Assembly (NCBI RefSeq): GCF_026914185.1
Contig: NC_070558.1
Span: forward strand, 8,813,501-8,877,500
Source of the DNA: Puccinia triticina
Taxonomy: Eukaryota; Basidiomycota; Pucciniomycetes; Pucciniales; Pucciniaceae
Direction of reading: 5' to 3'
DNA: 64,000 nt
Numbering within the stretch: the stretch's first letter is position 1; every line of letters begins with the position of its first letter. Positions 44,635-55,669 of the stretch are shown here, piece after piece. The notes below the pieces were generated by a model that was not told the origin of the DNA, did not search any database, and saw only the letters and a list, made by a program, of their open reading frames with translations. The position numbers were made by a program, and so were the translations under genes.

Positions 44635-45640
44635 CTAGATGTTAAAATACATAAACTTCACTTTGAGGGAGGGTTCTGACGATGTACCAAAACCCTCAAT
44701 TCCAAGCCGACGTCTTGTGGGCTTTTATAAAGGACGTTTTGCTCCCTCAAGCGTCCAGCAAACGCTCAATATTTCGTCGAACATCGAGGGAACGCCTGAG
44801 ATTTCCTCGATCGCTCCTGTGGTGTAGGCACTCTGTGTTGAGTCCAATGATTACTCACACTGTTTTCGAGATCCATGCAAATACAAAGCTTGCGGTTATC
44901 CAGCCTAACGGTTTCAGCAGGTTTCAGCACTGACTCCGGCCGCCGATGTCAATTCCCATATTTCGACCATGCTAGCGTCGTTATTTGCCGGCATAACGAC
45001 TTCAGTCTGTCTGATTCCAGTTTCCGCGCATTTAAACACATCGAGTCGCGGTGATCTTGTGAATGAGGAGTTGGCAACACGTCTTGAAGCACTGCACTCA
45101 GGACGTTCTACTTCGTTAGCTAAGACGGTATGTAGAACAAAATATTTGCCAAGTAACCGAGTTTTAGCGATATTCGTTCGGACGGAAGGCGCTAATATGA
45201 TATTCGCTTCTGTATCAGACACACACCAATCTTTCCTCAGTGGTGGCCGTATGATTCCCAAACGAGGCTTCCAAGGCTGCCTGCTTGCCCAAGGAAAGCC
45301 GGGTAGCGAACGCTGCTCACCTGTCGTGTATATCCGAGAGCAGCCCATGGGTGGTTTCGATGAGAAGCATTCTTAGCACCACCGAGCCTTGGAGAGCCCA
45401 GCTCGTGTTGCAGCTGCGCAAGCTTGCTGCATTTGTGTCATCATCCACGGCGTTACTGAAGTGCACTTCGCTTGCTCCATTTGCGAACCAAGCACTCATG
45501 GGCTCGGTACTCGCTTCTTGCTGGAGGAGGCCTAATTGTGAAAATTGCCAGGCAGTGGGAAAGAGACCCTGCTTTCAAACCAAGAACCTTGCAAGCAAGG
45601 ATCAAGGGTACCGGATGGCAAGATGATCGGGTCGGGCAAC
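44635..45640. other. Unassigned; open frames on both strands upstream of the secreted-protein gene
   Basis: Frames 44969-45376 (plus) and 44914-45348 (minus) overlap each other, so at most one is coding; neither shows a domain. A decayed gene fragment is possible. Confidence 0.3.
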
Positions 45641-45648
45641 TATATAAG
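45641..45648 (+). promoter_or_regulatory. TATA box of the silk-like gene
   Basis: TATATAAG about 205 bp upstream of the ATG at 45851, followed by a CT-rich leader. It is the only strong TATA box in the region. Confidence 0.6.
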
Positions 45649-45850
45649 ATGGGTCTTCGCCCACCGATCCTTCCGCTTTCTTCCCCAGGCAAATTACTCT
45701 AATTCCCCTCAACACTTTATTATTTCACCCCATTTTTATCATCTGTCCGGTTACAGATTTTACTTTTAGTCAGGTGCTCTTTCTTGAAACTCTAAACCCA
45801 CACCTAGTCTAACTTATCCCACCCAAACCAACCCGTCAAAACTCGCCAAC

Positions 45851-48831
45851 ATGCAGTTCATTACTCTTGCCGTTGCACTTGCCTACTACACCGGTAAGTT
45901 ATCGCGCTTGATACTGGCAGAGCAGAGTGATCAGCTGATTTGCCTTATTCAAAAACTTCTAGGTGTTAACTCATCGCCGGTATCTATTAACCGTAGAGGT
46001 AACAAGGAGTAAGCACTCACCACACGCGTCCACCCCAAAGCTCGGGCTGATGTCCTTCCTTTTGTCAGTGGTCCTTCAGGAAGCAGTGAAGCTTCTGCCA
46101 GCGCAAATGCGCAGGCCAACGCCGAAAGCTCCGGCCCAGACTCCCCTTCTGCTGTGGCGGAGGCCAAAGCAGAGGCAAATGCTCAAGCTTCTGGACAGTC
46201 TTCAGCCAACGCTAACGCGTCGGCCCAATCTCACGCACAAGCTGCTGGCCAACCTGGCCTACTGTCGCCGTCGGCCTCAGCCGAAGCGAGCGCAGCCGCC
46301 AAGGCATCTGCCCAAGCTTCCGGACATCTCGCGCCCGCAGGACCGCCTTCGTCCACTTCGGCCAGCGCGAATGCCGCTGCTCAAGCTCACGCTGCTGCTC
46401 AAGTGGCCGGCCCTATCGGGATGCCACCACCGCCTCCGGTTGATGTCAACGCGGCAGCTAACGCTCACGCGCAAGCTACCGGCCAATCTGGCCCACCTGC
46501 CGGGTTACCATCGTCAGCTGCTGCGAACGCCAATGCGGCAGCATCTGCAGCATCACACCTTGGTAATGGCAAGTGAAGTTTCCGTCACCATTCCCCAAGC
46601 TTGTCATGTCTGACTTGATTACGTACCATCCTAGGACCTGCGCCTATTGGACCCGGCCCTGTCCCAGCTGGCCCATCCGGTCCGAGTGCAGGCAGCTTTG
46701 CAGCTTCTGCCTCGGGCGCTGGGTCAACAGGCCCTCTTCCTATCGGACCCCCAGGACTGTCAGGTATGCGGCATTCGCTTCATACGTAGTCAAGCCCTTA
46801 ACCCATTAACTGACGTCACCCATCGCAATAGGACCTCCACCTCCTTCAGGCCCAATTGTGCCAGGACCAAACGGCTCAAGCTCGGTATCCTCTGCAACCT
46901 CTCACTCTGGAGCTTCCCCCTCTGGAGCCCCAGGATTCCCTTCGCCCTTCCCGACTGGAAGACCCGATTTCTCAGCTTCTGTTGGTTTCGGTAGCAATGT
47001 CCCTTCATCAAATGGTGTAGGACTTGGTGTTGTTGGGCCAAATGGATCTTTGGCTTCTGGAACAAGCTCTGCCTCCGGTGACTCCATATCCGGTGGCGTA
47101 GGTGTTTCCCTAGGTGGTCTTGGAGGCCCGGGCCCTCTCTCCCACGGTCTCCCGCAAGGCCTACCCGGCGCACCTTCATTTGGACTGCCCAACGGCTCTG
47201 TCAGCTCTGCTACATCGACCAGCAAGGATTCTGCAAACAGTGGTCCTGCTCCCTTCCCTGGTGGGCCAGTTCTTTCCCCTGCAGGCCTGATCGGCCACCT
47301 TCCCGGCGCACCTGGCGCACCCATCATTTCCGGCAGCAATGCTTCTGCTAGTGCCAACGCATCTGCATCTAGCAAGGGCGGTCTACCCGGTGGCCCAGTC
47401 CCTACACCATCTGGCGGACCTGCCCCTCTGCCTGCTGGCCCCATGGGCCCTATTCCTACAGGTTCGGTTGCGCCTTCCTTCGGCGGGCCAGGTGGCCCCG
47501 GAAACGGACCATCATCCACGATCAGCTCTGCCACTAGCCACAGTGGTGCACCGGGTGGCCCAGCTCCCCTCCCAGTCGGTGGCATCGCTCCCTCTCCTGC
47601 TGGCCCTGGCGTACCTCCCCTTGGTAACCCCAGCAGCGCAGGTAGTAGCACATCAGCTGCCGCCAACGCATCCGCATCCAGCAAGGGCCCAGGTCTCACT
47701 CCATCTGGAAGTCCTGCACTCACTCCCGGTGGTCCAATGACACCCCCCGCTGGCGCACCTGGCCTCCCTCCGTTCGGTGGACCCAGTGGCCCCGGAAACG
47801 GCGCATCATCCAGCGCCAGCTCCGCCATCAGCCACAGCGGCGCGCCGGGTGGCTCAGCCCCTCTTCCATCCGGTCACCCTCTCCCGACACCTACTGGCCC
47901 GACGCCAACTGCTCCTGGTCTTCCCCCAATTGCCCCCGGTGGACCCAACGGCAGCAGCTCCGCTTCCAGCAACGCTCATGCGAACGCGAACGCTAATGCT
48001 GGTGTTAGCCAAGGTATCCCCAGAGGTTCGCCCTTTGTCCCCAGCGGCTACCCAATGCCCTCATCTGGATTCAACGGAATGCCACCCTCGTTCCCCGGTG
48101 CATCAGGACCTGCTCACGGCTACCCCAGCTTTCCTGTCGGCGGCTCCATGTCCTCCGGCTCAGCTAACTCGAACAGTGGCAGTGGCGCATTTGACTGGAA
48201 CGGCTTCATGCCTGGTGGCTCGCAAGCATCGGCATCCGCTTCGGCCCAGGCCCAGGCTCAGGCCCAGGCTCAAGCCTCGGCTTTTGCCCAAGCCCAAGCT
48301 TCCGCTAACGCCAACGGAAACGCGAACGCGAACGCCAACGCGAACGCACACGCAAACTGGAACGGAAACGGAAACGCAAACGCTAACGCTAACGCCCAAG
48401 CATCTGCATCTGCGTCCGGACAAGGCCAAGGACCGATGTTAGCAGGACAAGCTTCAGCAGCCGCCCAGGCCCAAGGAAAGCCCGGCTCACCTCCAGCCTA
48501 TGCCTCCCAATCCAGCCAATGGAACAGCCAGCATGGTGGAGCGACCCAATCGTTTGCCACCCCAGGGGGGCAATACGGTCCCCCATCTTTCCCCAGCGGA
48601 GGATTCTACGGTGGCAGCGGTGGCTTTGCCGTTCCTGGCCAGATGGGCTGGGCCGGCTATGCTCCTCAGCCGTACGGTTACGGTGGCTACGGACTCGGTG
48701 GCGGCCTGAATGTTGGTGTTGGACTTGGCGGACTCGGTGCTGGTGTCCTCGGCACCGGTGCTGGCATCCTTGGCGGAGGCCTCGGAGCCGGCGTTGGCCT
48801 GGGAGCTGGTGTTGGGTATGGCGGTTGGTAA
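45851..48831 (+). CDS. Secreted silk-like Gly/Pro/Ala/Ser/Asn-rich protein, 903 aa
   Basis: Five exons (45851-45893, 45963-46008, 46069-46562, 46635-46763, 46832-48831) sum to exactly 904 codons. Introns are 59-71 nt with GTAAGT, GTAAGC, GTAATG and GTATGC donors. The N-terminus MQFITLAVALAYYTGVNSSP is a signal peptide, followed by a dibasic NRRG that could be a Kex2 site. The mature chain is almost entirely low complexity. First comes an Ala/Ser/Asn/Gln block. Then come repeated modules with GPGNGxSSxxSSAxSHSGAP, ASASSKG and Pro-Gly runs. An alternating block (SASASAQAQAQAQAQAS; NANANANAHANWNGN) follows at about residues 690-760. The Gly-rich tail ends GLGAGVGYGGW. There are no cysteine-rich or enzymatic motifs. 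It is likely an extracellular structural or surface protein; specific function unknown. All exons are intact. Confidence 0.85.
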
Positions 48832-50003
48832 TGATCACTACCGGCCCACTAGCTCGCGTTTCAGGTTCGTTGTCTTCACCTACATGCCACCTGACCCCAT
48901 GAACACCCTGCTAACTCACATCTTTCCTTCTGTAGTTTTAGGCACTTTTCTTGACCACTTTCCTCTTTTCTCTGACCATTATCTCATAATTGCATGTTAA
49001 TTCATAACCTTATGTGCGATCACAGCCGGCTGTAAACTTATTGACTTAGCTTGACGAGAAATTACATGATAACGCTTCAACCATCTTTTACTGGCCTTGC
49101 CTTGCCATCAGCTTTACCCAAACTTGATTCACATTCGACTGAGTGTCGTGCAAGCTGGTCATCGCAGCACTCCCTCTAAACTGCTACCGTCCCCAGAGCG
49201 CCGTGTTTAAGGTTCTGAATTTGAGGTGCGAAATGGTGGTTGAATGAGCAGGATATGCCAGCAAGTCCTGCTTGCCAATTGCTGAAGAACTCCTGTAATC
49301 GCAAATCTGCGAGAAGCTGACTACCCCGGGCAGCGCTTAGGCTTTTTGAGTTCCTACTGACGTGTCAGCTGCCCTCCCAGCCCGTTTCAATTACCGTCGC
49401 TTAACTTTCCTTAATGTCTTTTTTACCCGGGAAAAAGCACACTCTAGGCTTTCATCATTACTTTCTCTTTCTTGAATTATCTTCAGTTGTTTGTCTAAGA
49501 ATAGCTTGCTTGCCATCCATTTTTCCGATGTGTACTCACTTGCATGATCGAGTGACTTGGTTTGGGCCGTTGGAAGCGTCGAGTGCCTTCCAGAGCCAAG
49601 TGTTCTGACACCGCAAAGTCAGATGGTCTTTCGTGTTTGATTTAGTTCGGAGGTACTGAAACAGTAAAAAGAAGACCGCCGCCGCCGCTACTCGGCTTCA
49701 AGAAAAGCAATTGGCCGTTGCGCTGATCAAGCGACGCTTCTTTTTCTTGTTTTTTTCCAGGGCTGTGGAGCAGGTCCGGTATCTCTCGAGATGTGTGCAC
49801 TCACTGCTGATTGTCGTTTTCGATGTGGTTTTGGCGCCAACCATGGATGAAAGAGGGGGCTGCACCGTCCATCGATCCGGGGTTCCTTGGGGGGGGGGGG
49901 GGGGGGGGGCAGGGTGGATCCCCCGCTTCCCCCGGTTGCTGTGTAGGGTAGCTGTGTTCGGGTGGCTTCTCCGGCGATTACTTCTGGCCATCCATCCACT
50001 CCA
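48832..50003. other. 3' region and upstream region of DSN1; 21-G run
   Basis: No gene supported. 49889-49909 is an uninterrupted run of 21 G about 95 bp before the DSN1 start codon. Open frames near 49711-50166 overlap the DSN1 5' end and are shadows. Confidence 0.45.
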
Positions 50004-50116
50004 ATGTCGAGAGCCAGGACGCGCCCAGCCCAGCCACGCCCAGCCAGAACCAGCACCGAAAGCGGCAGGACGAGCCCAGAAGCACCCCATCCCAACCAGC
50101 TCGCCTCTTCCCCACG

Positions 50117-50158
<42 letters not shown>

Positions 50159-50741
50159 CCAGCTAACAGCAACATCCTCAGAAAAGAACGCAAGAAAACG
50201 CAAGCAGGATAACCAGAAACTTCAGAAGCGACTGCCCAACAACCTCCTGCCCTTCCAGTCCACCCCCAAGCGACAGAAAACCGAGCCCATCAGGCCATCA
50301 TCCACCATTCGTCCCTCAAACCTACCCGCTCGATCAGCACCGATACCCACCACCACCACCCCAGGGGGCTTCTTCTTCACCACCCAACGCTTCGAGACCC
50401 CGGGAAAGGGCGACTCCTCTACCAGCACCATCGCCAATGGCGACCCCCCCTCCTCTGGAAGCTCCAAGGGAAAGGAGAAGGAGACGCGTCAGAGATCCTC
50501 CTCTACCCAGAAAACCCGCACACGTCCCCGCCATGGCCACCACGATCTCAGCTCCTCAGACGACGACCACCAGCAGATCCCGAATCACAGACAGCCATCC
50601 TCATCCTCACAGCCTCACACCCCCAGACACCCACGGAATCCGCACATCTACGGACGACAGGAACAGCAGGCAGACGCCGAAATGTCCCTGGTGATGGCCG
50701 AGGTAAGTCTATATCTCCTTACTCTCTCTTTACATATATAT

Positions 50742-50783
<42 letters not shown>

Positions 50784-52361
50784 ACGCGCACATATTTTTA
50801 AAGATACCAAAAAACGAAAACAAAATCCTTCGGTTTTCTTTACCTTCTCCGAATTGGCTTAGACACCTATGCATCATAAAAACAGACAGTTCAGACGGGG
50901 AGGAGCTGGTGGGCAGTCTGGGAAGACGAAGGACGACCAGGCCGAGCTGGGCCACGGGCCCGTTACTCAGCTCTCATCCCAATCGCTTCAGGCGCTTGAC
51001 CCCGGTCAGGGAAACGTCAGACGAGGCAGTCGCGCAAGCAGTATCGGAAGTGGACACGAAGGTACTTTGCAATATCTCTAGTTGTGTCCATCTGCTACCT
51101 TCTACCATTCCTTAATCTCTCTCTCTTTTTTGTGTAGCTTTACCGCATCCCCGAATACCACCCTCGATGCTATGCAGACACATCCGCACCGATCTCCCGC
51201 CGAGTATGAGGTGTCGGACGCTGCTCTCATGGTGCAGCCAGAAGGCCGAACACGTGACGTACACGATGCTCAATCCGAGTTTCAAGCCGACGCGATACAT
51301 TGCGGCAGATCTGCCGAAGCCGCTCGCCCGGACGCTGAGCCAGCTGGCGCCGCTCGAGACAGGGCCCCGGTCGAAGCTGCTGGCCAGGGTGGCCAAGTCG
51401 GCGCTCAAGAACTTCATCCAGGGCATCTGTGAGAACCAGGTGGAGATCAGCTGGGGGATCCCGATCGACTCCGACGAGGACCACGAGGTCTCCGTCGAGA
51501 ACCTCTCCATACGCGATCTCCAAGCCCTACCCCCTCATCCCCAAGACCTTAAAAACGAACGCAAGATCGAAGAGCTGAACACGTGGAGAGTCCGGTCAGT
51601 TCCTGATCCCCCTTTCATCATCCGCCCAAATCCGTATTTATGATCTCCTTTAAAAATATAGAACTTCATATGAAGATCATGCGCGACAGTATCAACTGAA
51701 TCGATATGGAAGATTGATCGAGCGGATGACGGGGACAAGCGAGCCGACCACAGAAGATCTGCGGAGGTCGAACCGTTTCTATCGCGAGGATCAGAATGGC
51801 CAAGAAGATAATCGGAACGGTCAGGGGTGGAGGATCGATACCAAACTGTTGGCTGATCCGGCGGCGGTGCTCGAGTTCGGTCGGTTCTTGAGATCTCGCC
51901 CCCTTGCTCCCCCGAAATCGATCGACGTGCTTGATGAGCTGGGCATTGATTGGGCGCAAATCACCTTAAACGTGAGTCGACATTTTCACTGTTTCTCCTA
52001 AAACCATTTCTACAAGGAAGGAGTGTGAGACTAATGCGAGCGGATGAAAACACGTCGACAGATTGAGATGATAAAGGAAGGGATGGATCGAGTGAAGAAG
52101 GAGCTAGTGGAGATCGAGAAGCAGATGAGCCGGCTCCAGATGAGCTCGACGGCCAACCTGAAGCGGGTGTGTGGGGAAGGCGTGCTGAGCGGGCTGGAGG
52201 CGAAGATGCTGCTCTCGTCGAGGGTCGGCGTCCAGCTGTGTCTCAACATGCTCTCGATCAACGAGCCCCCCTTCCAGCGCGTGCTCATCCCCGACGCAGG
52301 CCCGCCTATCGGCAAACGCGACCTCCTCCGCACTCTCAGTCGGGCTTCCCATCTTCCTTGA
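50004..52361 (+). CDS. DSN1: Kinetochore Mis12-complex subunit Dsn1/Mis13
   Basis: Dsn1 joins Mis12, Nnf1 and Nsl1 in the complex that links centromeric chromatin to Ndc80 and microtubules. Exons 50004-50702, 50863-51061, 51138-51594, 51662-51971 and 52062-52361 give 654 aa with consistent phases. Residues 1-233 are disordered, with a 14-Asn tract from an AAC microsatellite. The family hallmark follows: an Arg/Ser element RRGSRASSIGSG (about 285), a PHPRIP link, then HIRTDLPPSMRCRTLLSWC (about 312-331), matching the Mis13 pattern of an N-terminal basic Ser motif and an LPxxxRxRxLLxWC helix. A coiled-coil-like segment (EGMDRVKKELVEIEKQMSRL) lies near the C-terminus. ATG 50004 is the first in-frame ATG after the upstream G-run. 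The assignment is from motif recognition, not a search. Confidence 0.8.
50735..50778. repeat. TA dinucleotide microsatellite in DSN1 intron 1
   Basis: An alternating TA run with one AATAT interruption inside the 160-nt first intron (50703-50862), unusually long beside the other introns in the gene. Confidence 0.8.
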
Positions 52362-53227
52362 CACCCCCCGCCACCTCCTCCTTTCTCTCTCTTTCTCTGT
52401 CTGGACCCTGCGCCGTTGCTTCTTTCTGTCCATCTAATCCGTCTCTGTCTCTCCTTCCCCCGTCTTCCGCATCTGTTCTGTCCCCCGTGAACTGTTTGTG
52501 ACCTGGAAACCTTAAAAGACCTCCCCCGATTTGTACTTCGTCGGCTTGTTTAATATCATCATCCGTTTGCCCACCAATCAATCCACACATATCCTTTCTT
52601 CTATCCTTTTCCTTCACACCCTTCTTACAACAACTCGTCCAGTCAAGGTAAGCAAGCGTGCCATCCATCTGTATCTCTTTGATCCATCCCAAATTAAAGG
52701 ATTTTTTTTTCTTCTTCTTCACAACATACATACGCACTAGTACATATAGTTAGTTAGTCGTAGTGATAGTAGTTGATAGCAGGTGATGATGGCGACATTC
52801 TAACCAACCTTGAAAACAAAAACAACCGCAGTAATGTATCTATGATATTGGTGTGTGTCAGTGTACAGCGGATCCCCACTCCATATGTTGCCCCTCTTTT
52901 CTTGTTTTCCGTTCCTTGTGCTTTTTATCTCTTCAAGAGAGACATGTGCATCTCTCTCTGTTTCCTGCTTCCTTTCTTTATACCTTTTCTTGACCCTTGA
53001 TCTCTCTACACTCATGTTTCTCTATCACACACACACACAGCTTCTGTTTCCAATAATAATCAACTATGACAAGTTTCTTCCTCTTAACTTCTATTCAATT
53101 TCTAAACAATCAGAAATTAATCAAAATATCATTTGAATTTATGTATCTCTATGTGTCTAAATTTGCTCAGATAAAGAAAGCCAACGCAAGGGCAGACTCA
53201 GTTGCCCGTATCAGCTCAGAATCCAGT
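52362..53227. other. DSN1 3' flank; no gene
   Basis: Pyrimidine-rich sequence with short CT and CA repeats (ACACACACACAC near 53028). Nothing coding is supported. Confidence 0.5.
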
Positions 53228-53230
53228 TAT

Positions 53231-53409
53231 AGTGTTCAAAGTAGGTTTGCATAATTTGATCATGCATGCATAAATCATAAAATCATAAGATCATTCTTGC
53301 AAGTGATATGGCTGTCTGATTATGTAATACAAAATTTCCTCACCAAAATATTTTTATGATTTTATGATTTATGCATGCATAAAATTATGCAAACCAACTT
53401 TGAACACCA
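53231..53409. mobile_element. MITE, AGTGTTCAAAG ends, ~57-bp inverted repeats
   Basis: The left arm (GTGTTCAAAGTAGGTTTGC... through AAATCATAAAATCAT) is inversely repeated at the right end with few changes, leaving a short loop. TA-containing flanks occur on both sides. Related to the degenerate copy at 44210-44475. Confidence 0.85.
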
Positions 53410-53919
53410 TAAATGCTCACAATGGTAAGGTGGCAGGTCAAACAAACGTGACAGAGAGTAGGGGTTTGACTAATTCTACTTTGGGCAAGTTTTAGCTGGC
53501 TTTCATGCATTCCAGATATCCATCCACGTTCATTTCCACATGTCATCTGACATCATAGTTGTAAAGTTTCAGCCTTTGAGTAAGTTCAAGCTGCCAACCC
53601 GGGGCTTGATGTCCTAAAACAGGAAGGTTGATGATGTGAGAAATGCAAACCCATAGGTTTTGAGCAGTGATGTGTTGATTTAGAACCAGCAATCTTAAAG
53701 CAGTGATTTGTTGATGTAACTTTGAGATGAGGAAAATCACTACAAGAAAAAGTTTTGGAACTGCTGTCAGTTGAAATCTGAGATTCTCCAGGATAATGGC
53801 CATTATTGAAGCTTTGTTGAAGTAACATATGACAAAGGGTCAGCTAAACACCACCTGCTCCCTTTGAGTTTGCACATGTCAGCTGATGGTAGTTACACAG
53901 CTTTTTCTTGTAGTGAATA
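53410..53919. other. No gene recognised
   Basis: A plain spacer between two MITEs. Short minus-strand frames carry no motif. Confidence 0.4.
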
Positions 53920-54157
53920 GGGGGGGGGGGGGGGGTTCACATTGACCAAAATTGACTGCTTAGGCAGTCTGCTCATGCACCTTTCAGTACAATTGATGCA
54001 ATGTAAATCACTTCCAAAGGCAAGCATCCCACCAAAACCTTGCTGCTTTCTCAGGATAAGCAAAAGGTGCAGGTGATGGTATTGAAAAAAAAATCCTTGC
54101 ATGAGCAGTCCGTGAACCCCCCTGTAAATCCTTGCATGAGCAGTACGTGAACCCCCC
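53920..54157. mobile_element. MITE, GGGGGGTTCAC ends, TA flanks
   Basis: The left end is an expanded run of 16 G followed by TTCAC; the right end is GTGAACCCCCC. TA flanks both ends (53918-53919 and 54158-54159). The right terminus is duplicated: GCATGAGCAGTCCGTGAACC and GCATGAGCAGTACGTGAACC about 35 bp apart. The left subterminal CTGCTCATGCA is the inverse of TGCATGAGCAG. Related to 5238-5438. Confidence 0.75.
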
Positions 54158-54546
54158 TAATGTTATCCTGTCTTGGATTTTGAAGAGCGTAGAAACAAGA
54201 AAGGTAAATATGTACAAACTACAAAGAGAGGGATTGAGGAACTCTGATATAAGCATACTACAATTAAAGATGACTAATAAACAAACTTTACTAAACCCCC
54301 CTGGGTGGAGGGGGGAGCCTTCCCACAGGGACCCTCCAAAAGAGGAGGGGCACTTTGCGCCAGCCAGGCTGTACCACTCACTCCAGGCCCTCAAAAGACG
54401 GCCTTAATAAAAGGCACCCCTTGATTCCCGCAGGTTTTCTGTACAAGGGGCGAGGGACTGGTGCTAAATTTGTTTCAATTCAAAGAGGGACTTGTGTTAA
54501 GTTAGGGCAATGAACTAGATCAGTTTGCTCTGAGTGTAGGAGTATT
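54158..54546. repeat. Small dispersed repeat with GGGACTTGTGTTAAGTTAG end
   Basis: GGACCCTCCAAAAGAGGAGG and the terminal signature GGGACTTGTGTTAAGTTAG (about 54487-54505) recur at 5067-5150 and partly at 15547-15620. No ORF of note. Confidence 0.45.
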
Positions 54547-54748
54547 GGAGGACTTCCCGTCGAGTCTGGGAGCCTCCCAGATCTCAATTTACACACCCAA
54601 ATTCTTAATTTTTGACAAAAAGGGAAATGTTTTCCTAGCCCTACAGTTCATTACTTCCATGTGCACTGGTTGATTTTTTGATAGGTATCTTAATTTAGGA
54701 TTTAGAGAGGCATCTAGAGCTCTCTAAATGATGACGGGAAGTCATCCA
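54547..54748. mobile_element. Diverged TGGAGGACTTCCCG MITE
   Basis: GGAGGACTTCCCGTCGA at the left and GACGGGAAGTCATCC at the right, with TA near both ends (TATTGG, CCATTA). The ends match the 44487-44634 element, but the interiors differ. Confidence 0.65.
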
Positions 54749-55669
54749 TTAAAGGTATGGACCCTATTTTTGCAAGCTCTATTTTCATCCTCCTTTATAG
54801 TTTTCCCTTTCTTATCTTGAAATATATTTATCTGAGATAAGCCACCCTGTGTTTCCTTTACAACTTTCTCATTTCATTTTAAATACATAGTTCCATCTGT
54901 TTCTATCACAAAGTTAAAGTTGGTCACAGCGCCTGCATCCATTGTAAGACCCCGTTCCATCGACACCTGGGTTTGAGTTGAGACTCATCGATGAGTCAAA
55001 AATAATTAAGTTATAACAATTATTCATCAGATGTGTAGTCATTTGCTTCATCTCCATGCCTGATAACATCGTCCAGCTAACTCACTGGCCCGCAAATGGT
55101 GAATCTAGTCCGTGTCTTGGTTGAGAGTCCATTTCGACCATTTCCCTAGTTACGACTTCCATCGACGGATCATGACCAACGCCCAGCCCAAAAGAAGGTT
55201 TGAAAGAGGCTGCTGCGACCTGCTGCGATTAGAGCTGAAGATGAAATCGAGTGAAGTGACAACTAAAGTTGAGTGTGCGGGACCTTATCTACCCTGTTTT
55301 TACGGGGGCGTTCTGCTGGGATCTTCTTTGTATTTTTTTTTTCAGTTAATCACAAGTGTCCGAGTCAAATCGACGGTGTCCTAAGCCTCGAGTTATCTCA
55401 ATTGAACCTTATCAACTCCCGCTTTGAGTCCAAAGACATGTGATTTGTGTCCCGGTTATCTAGGGTTGTCTGCTACAATTCCATGACTGAGTTTTGTGCT
55501 GTACTATGTACCCAATTTTTCACTTCCAAAGAGGTTGCAAGTGAGTAAATTAAAACCAGGATTCTTGTAAGGACACATACAAGACATAAATGCCTGCTGG
55601 GTTGCTGATCTGTTACCAACTGCATGCATTTTGTCCAGTCGTCACTTTGATTCTTGTTTGCCCTGAAAA
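54749..55669. other. Upstream region of the secreted-protein gene
   Basis: A 55112-55384 plus-strand frame (90 codons) has no recognisable feature and overlaps the presumed promoter. No strong TATA box. Confidence 0.35.

Noticed and set aside
46858..48442. Overlapping frames of several hundred codons on both strands within the silk-like gene
   Set aside because: GC-rich repetitive coding sequence opens other frames. Only the plus-strand frame links to a signal peptide through four in-phase introns.
51112..51523. Minus-strand ORFs opposite DSN1 exon 3
   Set aside because: The opposite strand encodes the conserved Dsn1 helix with consistent phases.
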